From Takakia lepidozioides (lineage: Eukaryota > Streptophyta > Takakiopsida > Takakiales > Takakiaceae), in assembly GCA_030704615.1 (NCBI GenBank), contig CM060731.1:4836001-4900000 (forward strand): a stretch of DNA of 64,000 nt. Reading direction: 5' to 3'. The position numbers and the translations under genes are program-made. The stretch's first letter is position 1, and every line of letters starts with the position of its first letter. Positions 10,403-22,460 of the stretch are shown here, one piece after another. Under the pieces are notes generated by a model. It was given only the letters and a program-made list of their open reading frames with translations, did not search any database and was not told where the DNA came from.

Positions 10403-11325
10403 TCAATGCGGCAAGACACGCAAAAACACCAAGGATGAGTTCTTCCGCATATGCATGAAGGAAGCAAACATGACATACATCACTCCATCCTCAATAGTTA
10501 GGCAAATGTCACCGGCCCTGGTCCAAGTTCTTTCAGGTCTGCAGCCCTTCTGAAGCTTGCGCATGATGGGGAAACGAAGTTCGTCCAACAGTTTAATGCA
10601 GTCCCAGCCTTCATCCACCCATTGAAACAAGGTAAGAATATGAAAACACTCGTTCTCCTTTGAAGGGTCCAGGCCAACGTATGTGGCCCCCACTCTTCAT
10701 TAGGAGCACACAAGAATCTTGACCTGAGTACAACGGTGTTAGGCTGTTTTGCAGCTGCACTGTTGGTGTCATTGTAGAAGCCAGACCAGCCCACTCTACC
10801 TGCAGACACATGTGCTATAAGAATGATGTCCCCTGCTGTGGGTTTTGACCAATCCACCAACGCTTCCAATCCGGAGATGCGAGTCCCCACGATTCCAATA
10901 ATATCTCCTACCAACTCCTTGTGAGTGTCGACATCAACAAAAGCTTCCTGTTGCAGCCAGGAGCTGCCTACTCCTTCTTGAGCATCTGACATTGCTAAGT
11001 GCGAGAGGCGGAAGTGAAAGATGGTAGTGTCGTGTGGGGAGAGTATGTGTTCAGTGAGGCTAGAGAACATGACTTTTGGAGGGGGTAAATCATGTGCTGC
11101 ACGATTTCGGATGGGCACATGCATCTTGAGGAGCAAAGGGATACTGATTCCACCATCCGCTGAGGTGCGCATTGGTCCACATGTATGGACAACACATGCA
11201 TGAAGTGGAGGCAATGTCTCTGATTGGCAGCCTCCACCCACATGACAGTAGGGCAGGAAAAAGTGGCGGGTGCTTCGGAGGGATGCTTCGTTTTGAATTG
11301 GCATTGCCACAGTCAGTATTCTCAT
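10403..11325 (-). CDS. Hypothetical, two overlapping frames
   Basis: A 275-codon minus-strand frame (11325-10498) overlaps a second frame (10693-10403). Reading one into the other near 10690 keeps plausible protein sequence: SWLQQEAFVDVDTHKELVGD, then a glycine/isoleucine-rich segment, then GLDPSKENECFHIL and a W/D-rich block. This suggests one exon with a frameshift or a short intron. No family recognised. It lies downstream of the MULE transposase at 12.4-20.6 kb on the same strand and may be a further exon of that element. Confidence 0.3.
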
Positions 11326-12438
11326 TCTTGGTGGGATGTTTTGATCACAAACGTGGTTGGAGAGGCATTATATTTATTGCTATCTGAACCCATTGGAGTG
11401 GGGGCAATATAGCTGCATTTTATGATGGGCAGAAAGCTTAGTCTTGACATTTTAGACATTTTGGGGTCCGAACGAACTTGTCTCCACGTCGTTCCCTGTA
11501 ACATCACTGGCAGCTCTGTCCTTGCACCTATGCTCTACAATCATATAAATAACAATATTCCATGGGCATTGTATTCCTGCCGGTTGTGCATGCTCCCTTT
11601 CATGTGGAACACAAGTATGGGTGATCGACGCCAGAGAGCATTGGAAAATGTCTTTGAACCCTAAATGCTAGTCCTTTGCTAAGGAAACAATACCAACTTC
11701 AAATGAAACAGTTGTACATGGCCAGCGACTCAAAGTAGGTATTCAACTACAAAGATGCATGTATATGTGTAAATTTGGAATGCCATCTTCATTTGCAAAT
11801 GCTTGCCTCATGATGGAGAAACTGAGTTCGAGCCCATGCATTTGAAGAAGGTCTCCTGATTCGAAATACCTATTGAACTACAGTGACCCAAACCAAAGAT
11901 CCAAACTCCCAGCAAGTTGAACTACATCCCAACTCACATGTAAGAGTTTGACGAGGCTACAAACCGAAAGAGAATGAGCCCTATATCTGATGCTATTGTT
12001 ATGATGGTCTCCAATACTAGAAAGTTGCCTCTTTGAGGCAACAATATGTAGAGCTCGGTTTCAACCCTGCTTAGGCGGTTCAAAGTGTGTCCTAAACCCT
12101 AAACCTCAATGAAAAGCAACATACAAGTCCTCGTTGGCAGGCTAAAAAGATGCATTGGTCTTCCTCACCGTCTCCTGCAGTTCACATGTATTAGCCACAG
12201 TTTTTCAGATGCAAAGTACTTCACCACCCCCTCATAGTTCACCATCCCATTTCCATGCACACACAAATTTGAAAAGACGTGTTCAGTCGGAAGGGCTACT
12301 TCAGATTATCCTTGCATAGACCAGCCTCATTTCCCATTAACTCAGCATGCACCCCATGGAAATGACAGACCTGAAGTTCAGAACTAGGAGAAAGACATGA
12401 TCCATGAGACCTCCATATGCTGGCTTACCTGAAGTCCT
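11326..12438. other. Intergenic, no gene seen
   Basis: No open frame above about 80 codons and no recognisable repeat. It would be intronic or 3' flanking if the minus-strand MULE continues to 10.4 kb. Confidence 0.3.
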
Positions 12439-12783
12439 TCAGCCGGTGTACAACCTCTTCCTGGTCCTGGAATCTGAGGGCACGGGTGGGTAATTTCCCG
12501 AGTAGCCATGCCTCTCCAAAAAGTCTTTGTAGCGCGCAAGTGACTTTCCATTCCCATCATCAACATTAGTCATAACTGGCTCCCCAGTAGGGTACTGAAG
12601 ACCCTCCTCCATCATGGCAGTGAGGTCCAAAATCTTTCCTTTTGTAGCTCTCACCGAGGCAAGAAGGTGTTGCAGGAGAAATATGTTGTTATCCGTCAGT
12701 TCAAGAATAGTTTGCCACTCTGTGGAGATAAGGGCAGGTGGGCTGGGCAGTGGACTTCGACCAGCGGATGTTCTTTGAGCCAT
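12439..12783 (-). CDS. C-terminal tail frame of MULE M1 (putative)
   Basis: A 114-codon minus-strand frame just downstream of the SWIM region of M1, with a helical, charged composition (ILELTDNNIFLLQHLLASVR). Position and strand suit a C-terminal exon of the transposase. The link is positional only. Confidence 0.35.
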   Translation of the reverse strand: MAQRTSAGRSPLPSPPALISTEWQTILELTDNNIFLLQHLLASVRATKGKILDLTAMMEEGLQYPTGEPVMTNVDDGNGKSLARYKDFLERHGYSGNYPPVPSDSRTRKRLYTG

Positions 12784-12794
12784 TGAAGGGGAGG

Positions 12795-13635
12795 TCAGAC
12801 CTGGGGGAGTTTGTGCAGAGGATGGGATGGAAGAAGGGAGTCATGACCAGTCATCAAGTTGTTCAGGCCACCTTTACATGTGCCCATGAGGGAACCGCAG
12901 AACTTTGCAATCAGCCCATCCTCCACTTGGGGGTGCAGCATCTTCAGAACCTTCACCTGGTGTGCGCACATATTTCCTTTCTGGGCCCAATTGGCAATGA
13001 AAATCACAACATGCCCATTTAGAATCCGGATTGTAGATAGTATATGTCATACCCAAATGGCGGTGGCATTGAACTGTTGCAATGCCTCCGGGTATATGAG
13101 GCAGATGCACATTGGCATCTGGAATGTCCTTGGCAAGCAAGATTGAAGTGCGAACAAATCCCTCCTACCGCTTGTTTTGGATGAACCCATATGCCTTTGC
13201 ATGTGACATGTACCAATAATGGGTTAGCACATCACCTGTCAGTTCAGAGATGAGCCAATCCACCCACCTACTACTGAGGACGCTTTTGGTGCTCTTCATT
13301 TGCGCTTTCAGGTTCCCGTGGTATGCTTCTATGGCAGCATTAGTGTCTTGAGATGCATGAGGTATATTGCGGGATCCCTTCATCCACATTTTGGCTTTTG
13401 GAAGCCACTCTGTCTCCATGTAGGTGCAGAATTCTGTCTCAGAAGGGTACTTCTCCCGCAGGTCCAGAATTTTGAATACGGCCCATGCTTCACATGCATC
13501 CCCAGAGGTCTCCTTTCTATCGTACATGATCTGTGCCAGGTCTTGTAAGATAGCCGCTCGTAATACTGGGTCTTTCACCTTTGCAGCTGCATTATTCACT
13601 AGAAGCATTCGTGTCATTTACCACTGGGGTAACGA
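12795..13635 (-). pseudogene. MULE transposase M1, C-terminal half with SWIM finger
   Basis: Reading down the minus strand: an alpha-helical segment (KVKDPVLRAAILQDLAQIMY), the block HASQDTNAAIEAYHGNLK typical of MULE transposases just before the zinc finger, then TVQCHRHLGMTYTIYNPDSK and a SWIM-type CxC...CxH finger whose second half reads GNMCAHQVKVLKML. Three lesions are visible: a TAA before the first methionine (W-stop-MTRML), a TAG after GFIQNKR near 13165, and a frameshift between the two halves of the SWIM finger near 13005. The N-terminal half lies at 19334-20554, beyond a 5.7-kb gap. This is a nuclear DNA transposase relic. Confidence 0.75.
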
Positions 13636-13639
13636 CTCA

Positions 13640-14200
13640 TTTTGAGTCGTAAAAGTCAAAAAACTGGGATCGACTGGAAGTTACAACAGACTAGTTACAA
13701 CAGACGTGGTAGTTGGGTTGGACATCCAATGATTGGAGTGGTAAAGGACGCAGACGCGCGAACAACTGCTCAGCGATTAATGCGATTAATGCTGAAGAAC
13801 CACGTGGCATAACCAGGCGGGCCGCCCGTGTGTCTGACCTTTTGGGCTGACTTTGACTTTTCCCTCCGGATGAGTGGACCGACTCATTGAAGCGCGGTGA
13901 CACATGGACGCGGACGTGGACGACGATGTGGATGCCGACGTGGCGGCGCCACGACGAGCACCACTGCTGCCACGTGGTAGTAGACCACATAACTTGCAGT
14001 GCTACATGCCCATTAGCAATTGCGACTGCGGAAGTTGGCGCAACCACTGCTTTACTACTTTACATGAAGTGCTCAAAATTACTTGAACAATCATTCATAG
14101 TGATTCATGCTTTGGAGTCTTGGTGTTTGTAGTGAGTCGACTAGTAATGCCATACAAGAGAACTAATCATGCATTAGAAATGCACAAACGATCATCCTTG
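13640..14200. other. Start of the foreign segment splitting M1
   Basis: Contains GACACATGGACG / CACGTGG-type motifs and a TTTGTAGTG at 14134 that resembles a CACTA end, but no partner terminus was found. The exact 19-mer CACTAGAAGCATTCGTGTC at 13597-13615 recurs inverted at 19368-19386, on the other side of the segment. Confidence 0.4.
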
Positions 14201-15075
14201 CCTTGCTGCTAGTAGCTGACAATGACAACCTACATTTGTTCTAGGAAACACCCAACTCAGCTTATCACACTAGTTCCTATGCTCAATTGCATCTGCTACT
14301 CTCTGAAATGTAGCAGGCATTCACCTTTTTGCCTCGGTTGTCCCATCATTGACTGGGGGCAGAAAAGTATTCATTCCACAGCTTCTCCTCATGTCTGTTA
14401 CTTGTTTTTTGATACTTTCATGTTGTCACATAGCAGTATCATGTCAAAGTCACTCTAAACTAGATTCACTCAACCAGTTCACTTGCATAATTCAACATGG
14501 AAATTTTGGACCGATTCTAATAAGAGGGAAAAACAGGGTGAAATGTGCTGAAGAAGATGCCTTCATTAACAATGTCTGATTTTATCAATTGTGCCATTGC
14601 TGCCAGTTGACCATCTACCCATGCAGGTTTCTTGTAGCTTCATAGTTAATCTGGAGCTTGAAGTCTGGCCCTCTTGGGTGAATCTGCACCCACACTCTAT
14701 CCTTGCTCCTTCAACTATCCATGCCTCGCACGAATCATGCATACAGTTGACGACGACAGCCTAGACTTGTTCTAGGAAGCACCCAACTCAACTTATCACA
14801 CTAGTTCCTACGCTCAATTGCATCTGCTACTCTCTATAATCCAACAAACATTCACCTTCTTGCCTCTATTGTCCCACCATTGATTGGGGTCAGAAAAATA
14901 TTCATTCCACAACTTCTCCTTGTTTGTGTTACCTGTTTCTGATACTTTCCTGTTGTCACATTGGCAGAATCATGTCAAAGTCACTCCAAACTATCAAAGC
15001 TTCACTCAACCAGCTAACTTGCAGAATTCAGACATGGAAAATTAGGGGCGATTCTGATAAGAGGGGAAAACAAAG
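14200..15075. repeat. Copies of the CACTA cargo blocks
   Basis: Two rounds of the block CATCTGCTACTCTCT...CATTGACTGGGG (about 14285-14510 and 14820-15050) match 6000-6200. The GATAAGAGGG/ATAAGAGGGAAAAACAGGG block (about 14518-14740 and a start at 15055) matches 4408-4660 and 5681-5912. The segment is therefore related to the cargo of the element at 3529-7068, although its own CACTA ends are not evident. Confidence 0.65.
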
Positions 15076-15109
15076 TGAAATTGAAGAAGGTGCCTTCATT
15101 AGCCGTCAT

Positions 15110-15265
15110 TACACTCTATCCTTCGCTCAGCCATATTGTTGAACACTCCCTGTCCACAAGGGTATTGTTGAGAATGACATCTGCCACAATTCCAGCTTTG
15201 ACGATGCAACCATGGACCTCTTTGCCCTTCCCCAGCAGGCTCGCACATGCACTACAAACGCAAAC
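15110..15265 (-). pseudogene. PPR-repeat fragment
   Basis: The minus strand reads GKEVHGCIVKAGIVADV followed by an N-T-L-V-D-R-E-C stretch. This is the consensus of the L-type repeat of plant PLS-class pentatricopeptide proteins (G-K-x-V-H-x-x-I-x-x-x-G, then N-x-L-V-D-M-Y). It is attached directly to the duplicated cargo block starting at 15055 and has no intact open frame. Confidence 0.6.
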
Positions 15266-15269
15266 AACT

Positions 15270-17650
15270 GGTTATGGCAAACTGGGAGCAACATGTGTCA
15301 GAAGAAACCACTTATACAAATCTACAGCTTACAGGCTGTCTCTATCCTCAAAATTGGCAGCACATCACCCGCTGCTATGACATATATTGCCCTAGACACA
15401 CATTGCCCTAACTGCCATCCCTCGAGATGCTACCCCCACCAGACTTCTCTCACTTGGGTCCTTGCAAGGCTGACTTCCAGCTTTGACTCTGTGCATGGGG
15501 CCTATCGGACAACATACACCAGCAAGCCCTCCCCTTATCCTGCATCAATTCATCTCAGTCTTATCAACTGCACAACGTATGATGGGAGTGAGTGCAACAT
15601 GGGAAAGAGCCACAACACATGATGAGCTGTAGGGAAGAAGCAACATCGTGCAAGTAAAACAAATGATGAAGCAGAAAGACGAGGCAACATGGGAGAAGGG
15701 AAAATGGGGTCCAAGGGCTGAGAAGGTCAACTGGTCAACAATGAGGAATTGGCTCTGGAGCACTATGTTGATGATTAAAGGGAGCAGCAAATACATGTGG
15801 GGCATCGCAGCAAGTGCATGCCAACGAGGGTCAGAATAGTGCAAGAAAGACTCCACGGATGGTGGGCAGCCAAGGGAGATGCAGTGAGACAAGGCACTCA
15901 TGGCAAGGGAGCTGCCAAGACAAAACTGTTGATTAGGCTACGGAGAAAGACTGCTGCAAAGAGGTACAAAGACAGGAGCTGAGAATGAGATGTTGCCTTT
16001 CGTTGAAGTTCCCCACACAAGGGCTGTTTGGCAAGCAAAACCCCAGGCAAGGATGAGAGGTGAATCTAGGATAAAACCAGCAGCTGGGAGTGAGGAAAGA
16101 CACAAGGAAGGGCAACAATACCTTGTCAAATCTGAGGGTGATGGCTGGAGAAAATTAAACAAGGACTGGAAGTATGGGAGCAGCTTGAGAGGCTGAAGAG
16201 TGAAAGGGAGGAAGACAGGCACCTCGCTTATGAAAAGTGGAAGGGCATGGTAGAAAACCTGATGCCTGAAATTGATGGGAGCTCGTGGGAGACTCTGCCA
16301 AGAAGACTCCAATCAGCTGTTGCCAACAATCGGACCAGTGAAAGATCACCCTTGGCTGGCGCAACACCACAAAATAAGTGCAGCCCTGATAGCATGGTGA
16401 GTGGGGCACCAACAGAGCCAAAAAATGAGGGAGAAGGAGGAGACTTCCCTGCCAAGAAAGTCAATGCGGGCCTGTAGTGGCATGCAAGGAAAGGGACACC
16501 GTAAGTGTTGCCAACAGATGTAAATCAGTGCTCATTCATTCGAAAGCACCACGGGAGATGAAGGAAAAGACACCTGCAGGGACGTTGAAGCATAAAAGAG
16601 GAGAGCACTTCACTTGGGAAGAAAGTGAAGCATTGGAGAACGAGGGTGATGACTGGCAGTCTGAAAAGGAAAGGCGGTTGTGGGAAACCCTGCCAAGACC
16701 CAAGACAACCATATAGAGAGAATCAAGCAGGTGGGAACTGCCCTTCATTGGGGTGGTGCAAACAAGAGCAAGACCAGAAGCTGAACTACATGAGAAGATA
16801 GTGTGTCATCAAAGATGGAGACCCTGGAAAATGCTCTGCCCAGGAGATGAAGAACATTAGGCAACTAGAAACGTGGGGGGCTGAATATGCTCTGCAGTCA
16901 ACTTGGCTTGTTGAATGCTTCCATAAGAGATGAGGGGTTGCTGTCAGTACACGGCATTGAGTTCATCAAATCCTACAACAGCCCACCATCGCTGCCCACT
17001 GCTTACAAACTGCCACAAAAACAGTTTCACAGGACTTACAGATGATTGGTGGAAGGCAAGGCCCCTCGCCATGGGCCAGATTAATTGTATGTTGCAGCCC
17101 AGAACAACGACGGGAAGTCATCTAGGGCAGCAAACCCCATCTTGGCAGCGTCTTTTGTGTGAGAGAAGTCAAGCTCAACCTGCTCATCATATCGAGTGGG
17201 ATGGACCAGATGTAAAGCTGCCAAGCCAACCACACTCATATTCGCACTCAAGCAACATAAGCTGGAGTCATTTTCAGATTATGAGTACCCGTGTTTTAAG
17301 AATACTCCTTCTTCAACTTGCGGTGAACGGGCAGAAAACTTCACAATGTGCAGGAGATTAATGGACCAAGATGCGGAGCTGAATTGGGTATCCAATTAGG
17401 CAATGCTGGTTTCAAAACCCCGTTCCATCCCTGCGTTTCGAAGATCTGGCTTGAATGGGCACACTCCGGCAGTGGAAGGCTCACGGAGTAATGAGTTTGG
17501 GCTGATATGCATGCTGACATGCCATGCCGGTGCAAAGAACAACGTTCTGAGTGGCAATTGTCATCTCAAAACCTGCCCCTGCATTCAAGCTGATTTCTCT
17601 CTCGAGCAGAGCCGCCTTGTGGATGTTCCAGCCAGTGTCCAAAAACAGCT
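15270..17650 (+). other. Degraded hydrophilic coding-like sequence
   Basis: A series of short plus-strand frames in different phases carries lysine/glutamate-rich peptides with a recurring W-E-T-L-P-R motif (SSWETLPRRLQSAVANNRT near 16285; ERRLWETLPRPKTTI near 16710). The repeat suggests one old coding region broken by frameshifts. No family recognised. Confidence 0.35.
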
Positions 17651-17689
17651 CAAGTGCAAGACAACAACATCAGCAAGGCATGGTTAGCT

Positions 17690-18520
17690 AAGCAAGGTCA
17701 TGGTGGAGAGGCATTTGAACTCTCTGAACGTAATGTGGTCGGACTTCACCCCCTCCCACATCAACTGCTCATAGGTCTCCAAAACCTGCAATCCCTGCCC
17801 CTGTTGTGCATGTCCTGCGATAATCACTTTCCACGACACCACATTTCGCTCAGCCATATTGTTGAACACTCCCTATCTAGAAGGGTATTCATGTTCAGAA
17901 TGATATCTACCACAATTCCAGCTTTGACGATGCAACCATGGACCTCTTTGCCCTTCTCCAACAGGCTCGCACATGCACTACAAACACAAACAAAGGTAAT
18001 GTGCTCGGGCTTCACCCCCTAGACCCACATCATTTGCTCATAGGTCTCCAAAACCCGCAATCCCCGCCCATGTTGTGCATGTCCTGCGATCATCACGTTC
18101 CACCACACCACATTTCGCTCAGCCATATTGTTTAACACTCCTTGTCCACAAGGGAATGCTCCCACGTTTGGCATACATGTCGACGAGGTATTGTTACATC
18201 TGGTACAGTACCAGCTTTGACAATGTCACGATGGACCTCTTTGCCCTTTACCAAGTCTCCAGGGCTGCCAGGTTTGCACATGCATTACAAACACAAATGA
18301 ACGTGACCCGGTCAGGCTGCACCTCTTCTCAACATTTGCTCATATGTCTCCAATGCCCTCATCCCGCACACATGCTGGCCATATCTTGCGAGATTCAGCG
18401 TGTTCCTTGAGACAACATCTTGTTCAGCCATGTTATCAAACTCTCCCTTCGCAACTTCATAGGTCTCCAAAGCCTCCATCCTGCTGTGCATACCCTGCAA
18501 GCATCGCACTCCACGACACT
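17690..18520 (-). pseudogene. Tandem PPR (PLS-type) repeats, degenerate
   Basis: Minus-strand peptides in changing frames follow the plant PPR pattern: MAERNVVSWKVIIAGHAQ, LETYEQLMWEGVKSDHITF, CSACASLLEKGKEVHGC, KEVHRDIVKAGTVPDV and MRALETYEQMLRRG. At least four 35-residue-type repeats can be traced between 18520 and 17690. Nucleotide blocks such as GCTCAGCCATATTGTT recur at 15123, 17849 and 18118, so the repeats were also duplicated as DNA. Such proteins normally bind organellar RNA; this copy has many stops and frame changes and lies inside transposon DNA. Confidence 0.7.
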
Positions 18521-18524
18521 ACAT

Positions 18525-18770
18525 CTCGGCAAAACAGGCTGAAATAGCTCGAAGAAGAAGGTGCCCTCACCACATTGTCCTCTACCTTGTGTCATGACCC
18601 ATTGCAGATTAGACTGACCATGAACCCAAGAAGACCTCTTGTGCGTGCTGCTTGTATCTCTAGTCAGGTAATGTGGGATTGGTTCGTAAGAACCACCACG
18701 GTGCAGCTGAGCGGGCAGAGATTAAAATATGGGTTGCTAAGACCAAGCTGATTCCCCCAAGAACCTTGTG
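18525..18770. repeat. Copy of CACTA cargo block (matches 6240-6500)
   Basis: GGCTGAAATAGCTCGAAGAAG through CAGGTAATGTGGGATTGG matches 6258-6400 closely, including the GACCTCTTGTGTG/CGTGCTGCTTG segment. In both places it lies at the end of the cargo series, so segment order is kept between the two sites. Confidence 0.65.
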
Positions 18771-19333
18771 ATCATCAGGAAGAATACCAAATCATGGTAC
18801 AAAGGGGAGCCAAGAACCCACATTTGCACATAATGCGCCCTTGACGCCATAAACGCTTGCAACAACAGGACATGAGCCTCGATTTGGTCTTCGTCCTTCT
18901 CGCATCACTTGTTCGTCTCTCTCTCAAGCCTCCATCCCTCTCCCAACACTTAGACAAATTCAGGCAAAGGACAAAGTTGCTCTTCCACCCTTAGATCATT
19001 TTACATCCGACGATTAGAACAATCTCTACGAGCCACACAAGCCCTAAAATACATTAAAATATTCCACATCATGAGCCATGTGGAGCACTTATAAAAATTC
19101 CATTTTTGAATAGGGTGTGCAATGAATGCCTAGTTGTTAAGAGTCATTCTCTAGTGCTTAAAACCACTTGTAATTGCTGTTTAAAAAAAAAAAACAATTT
19201 ACGTAATTGAATTAAATCGCCGCGAATATTGTGCCGACTGCGGAGTCATTGATGCAACTTCTATCCGCCATTAGAAATGTGAATTTATCCGTTACGACTG
19301 TGCAGTAGTAACAAACATCTCAAAGTTGTTCCC
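18770..19333. other. Flank of the foreign segment, no gene seen
   Basis: AT-rich with an A12 run near 19184 and no usable frame. Confidence 0.3.
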
Positions 19334-20554
19334 TCAGTGGTTTTGGACATGCAGTCGATTCGGAAAAGACACGAATGCTTCTAGTGCTTCTACCAGGCTC
19401 GGCGAACATGCCACAAGCACAAGAAAGCAGCACAATCCCCCCAAACAGATATGTTCTCTTATCAGGTAGGTAAACTGAAATTCATGTGTAACCAAGAGAT
19501 CATGGTAGGCATATTGCCTGAGTTCATGGACGTACCTAATGGCAGCAATTTCAGCATCAGTGTCATCCACAATAAATGCATTGGGAGTACGCCAGTCTAC
19601 TTGCGGACTTGTCATTTGTTTGTTTAGTGCCTCCATCCAAGGCGTCAGATCGATGGTTTTGCACCTTGCAGTGATAATGTAAGCCACTGGAATACCATTC
19701 AGCCAGTCGTCGAATACCATCATGGTATATAACGGGTACTGCAACAACAATCATGTGTAACTGAAGTGACTTGAAAGGAAATGGTTGCAAAACAAAGTAC
19801 TTCTCATGAAGAACGTAATTTGTCATGCTTTCAAGAAATTCGGGTTAACAATTTGACGAACCTTCTTTTCATTCGTTCCAAAGGTTGCATCACAAGCAAC
19901 TATGCAACGATGGCCGTGTTTGAGCATCTGTTTTCTCTGCCAAGCACAAATGGAAGGTCGAGTTTTCTGTCATTCAACGTCCAAGCAGGGTGATTAGACT
20001 CTTCCTGGTAGTAGAAAAACGCTTCTTGGGTTTTCATGCACCCACATTTGGACACTTTGTGCATCATTGGAGTGCTTTTTGAATGTTTCTTCATCGCACT
20101 TGTTGGCAATATTTCGGATGTCATTTGAAAGAAGGAAGGTGTCACGAGTAACCTCGAACCCCCCATCCATGATTTCCCTCACCCTCTGCGTGTGCTTGGC
20201 CATTATCTTGTTGATGCTTAGTCCGAGACGGAGGTTGTGTAACACCCATGATTTCATCTCATCGCTCAGGTGGGGAGCTACTGAAACGCGACCTACTTGA
20301 TGCGCAGGTCCATGGCAGACCTGTCCAGCCCCATTCACATGTGTCTTTTCATAATAGACCAGCTCTGCAATATCAAGGTCCACATAGCATTGCTTTACTA
20401 CAAACATGCACATGCATCCCCTCTTGATGCCTTCCCCCGATTTTGTTTGTGTGGTCCTCATTTGTTTTGGCGTTGCTTCAGTGGAAGCGGTTGTGGCTCT
20501 TGGCTTCCTCCCCTTCTTCTTTGCAGGCTTCACTCGGCGTTTCTTGTGTGCCAT
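19334..20554 (-). pseudogene. MULE transposase M1, N-terminal and catalytic half
   Basis: The likely start is ATG at 20554 (MAHKKRRVKPAKKKGRK), giving a strongly basic nuclear-localisation-type N-terminus. Next is a cysteine/histidine-containing domain (GCMCMFVVKQCYVDLDIAEL ... HVNGAGQVCHG), then SNDIRNIANK and MWVHENPRSVF. After a frame change comes LKHGHRCIVACDATFGTN, whose Asp near 19890 fits the first catalytic residue of MULE DDE transposases. VFDDWLNGIPVAYIIT follows, and FIVDDTDAEIAAI holds the second Asp near 19565. At least two frame changes occur (about 19990 and 19930). The reading then leaves transposase sequence near 19440 and resumes at 13635. Confidence 0.75.
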
Positions 20555-20689
20555 TGCAGGGGTAACCTCCAAGAGGGAACTAGTTTTGTCCTGTGGACCA
20601 TATGAGCAGTGATACCTACAATAACAAAAAAACAATCCGTTACTATGACACCAAGGGGATTCAGGCACTCGGACATTCATGGAAATCAT

Positions 20690-21180
20690 TCAGTAGCCTT
20701 TGCAACACATGACCTGCAACCCAATGTACCTTGTTGTAGTCCTGGCACTGTTGCTGCGAGGAGCTAAGAGAGACCCCTTTGGATGGCATCTTTGCTGATG
20801 CCTGCTGAAAGTGCATGGGCCATCTGAACGAGAAGACTCCCCTGTAATGAAATCAACAACTCGATTCCAGGGAATGTAGGCGAGTCATGACATATTTGTG
20901 GCAGAAATGCCATTTGCAGTCGTAAATGCCTTTGAAGTCATAACACAGATCACGACGAAGCCGTTTATGCGACTGTATGACTCCGAACTTTGCGCAACAC
21001 AGGTCAAACAAGTTTGACCAGGAATATGGCGGATTTGACTACCAGTCAGGGTCATGCCCATACTAGAATGACGTGTGCATATTGCTAGACGGACATATGA
21101 CTTCATGACTGCCACTCTAATGCATTCTGCCAGATCATCACATGCCGTCATGACATGGTGAGTCTGTGACATGGAACAAC
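20690..21180. repeat. CACTA-type subterminal repeats
   Basis: From 20880 the motifs GTCGTAAATG, AGTCATAACACAGA, TATGACTTCATGACTGCC and TGACATGG recur, as in the last 120 bp of the large CACTA element at 46980-47098 (GCAGTCATAACACAGAGACG). No CACTACAA terminus accompanies them, so this is a remnant or an element interior. Confidence 0.5.
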
Positions 21181-22085
21181 TTATGAGGTGTCTACATATG
21201 ATTGGTTAAGTGGTTTTGATATTGTGGTGCGGGGGATGCAAGTGAAGGGAACGGTTGCACACGAAGCAGATTAGTAGGCCGTTTGCGCTTTGTGGAGAAG
21301 AATGGAACGTGAAGCCAACATGCTAGAGAGGTGATCTGGAACCGCACGCTGTTTGTGACATTACGTTTAAATGGTGGCGTGCATTTCAGTGTTTGTTGAT
21401 TGCGGACAACATCAAAAGCAAGCCTCATACTGCGGAATGACAGACGAACTGTAAATGATGCATTCAGGGGATAGGCAAATTCATGCAAGTCATTCAATTC
21501 ACTCATGAGAGTGATGCAAAACATTGCTCAACAAAAGTCTCTGAGCAGTGACCAAGAACACCAACAAAATATAAAATCCAGTACACTCTAACATATCGCC
21601 CTGTGCATGCCGTCCCTGCGCTCAACGCCGTGTGGTAGTGGAATAGAAGCTTGGCAATACGGTCTGTTCAGATCCACCCAATCGCACGCCAGAACATGGC
21701 CCAGCTGAAAATTGGGTTTGATTGATGAAATAATATTAAGTTTGCCATGGGGGGGTGTTCTAAGAATGGGAGTGCCCATGAATTCAGCTTCTTGTATGAT
21801 AAAACAACTGAGATAATAGCTCATGTTGTTCTCTCTAATGTACATATCCCCAATGACCGAGGTTTGCTATTTCATGAGCATGAGCGGCATGAGCGGAGTA
21901 GTAAGACAATCGCTTTTCATGAGCAGAAGTACAAATTTCGAAAATAAAAAACAATAAAAAACAATAATTTAATGCAATGTGTCAGGAAAAACAAATATAT
22001 TATTCGGCCCCTTGAAGGGAAAATTGCAGTTTTGACAGTTGTGCTCATGATATTTCGTCTTCCGCTCATGCCAATTCCCAGCGAC
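21181..22085. other. No gene seen
   Basis: Short minus-strand frames only (up to 110 codons at 21192-21524, no family). A small CATGAGCGG repeat occurs near 21880-21897. This is the left outer flank of the second MULE. Confidence 0.3.
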
Positions 22086-22089
22086 ATGT

Positions 22090-22460
22090 GCAAATATGGC
22101 GCCGAATTTCGCGGTAATAGGGTCTGTAACCTGAAAAAACGGCGACGTATTTCGCGGTAATAGGTCTCTCTGGCGAAAAATGGTGCCGAATTACGCGGCT
22201 ATAGGTCCCCTCATGACAGGTAATTCGGCGCCATTTTTCCAGTGCATGTTCGGACTTAGCCAGTTTTCGGCACAAAATAGGGAAATTCGGCGCCATTTTT
22301 CCAGACACGGTACCAGTGCATGTTGGGACTTAGCCAGTTTTCGGCCCAAAAAAGAGAAATTCGGCGCCATTTTCCCAGACACAGATACCAGTGCATGTTG
22401 GGACTTAGCCAGTTTTCGGCCCCAAAAAGAGAAATTCGGCGCCATTTTTCCAGAAATGGC
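22090..22460. repeat. Palindromic array A (left of MULE M2)
   Basis: The left half has three units of the type GGCGCCGAATTTCGCGGTAA (about 22099, 22141, 22181). The right half has four inverted units, AATTCGGCGCCATTTTTCC, at about 22223, 22285, 22360 and 22435, spaced 63-75 bp and each linked by GGGACTTAGCCAGTTTTCGG. The two halves face each other around 22210. The core is related to AATTCGGCGCCGAATT, the palindrome of arrays B and C. Confidence 0.85.

Noticed and set aside
14126-14134. TTTGTAGTG as a CACTA terminus
   Set aside because: No matching left end, no shared TIR beyond TTGTAGTG, and no 3-bp duplication could be shown.
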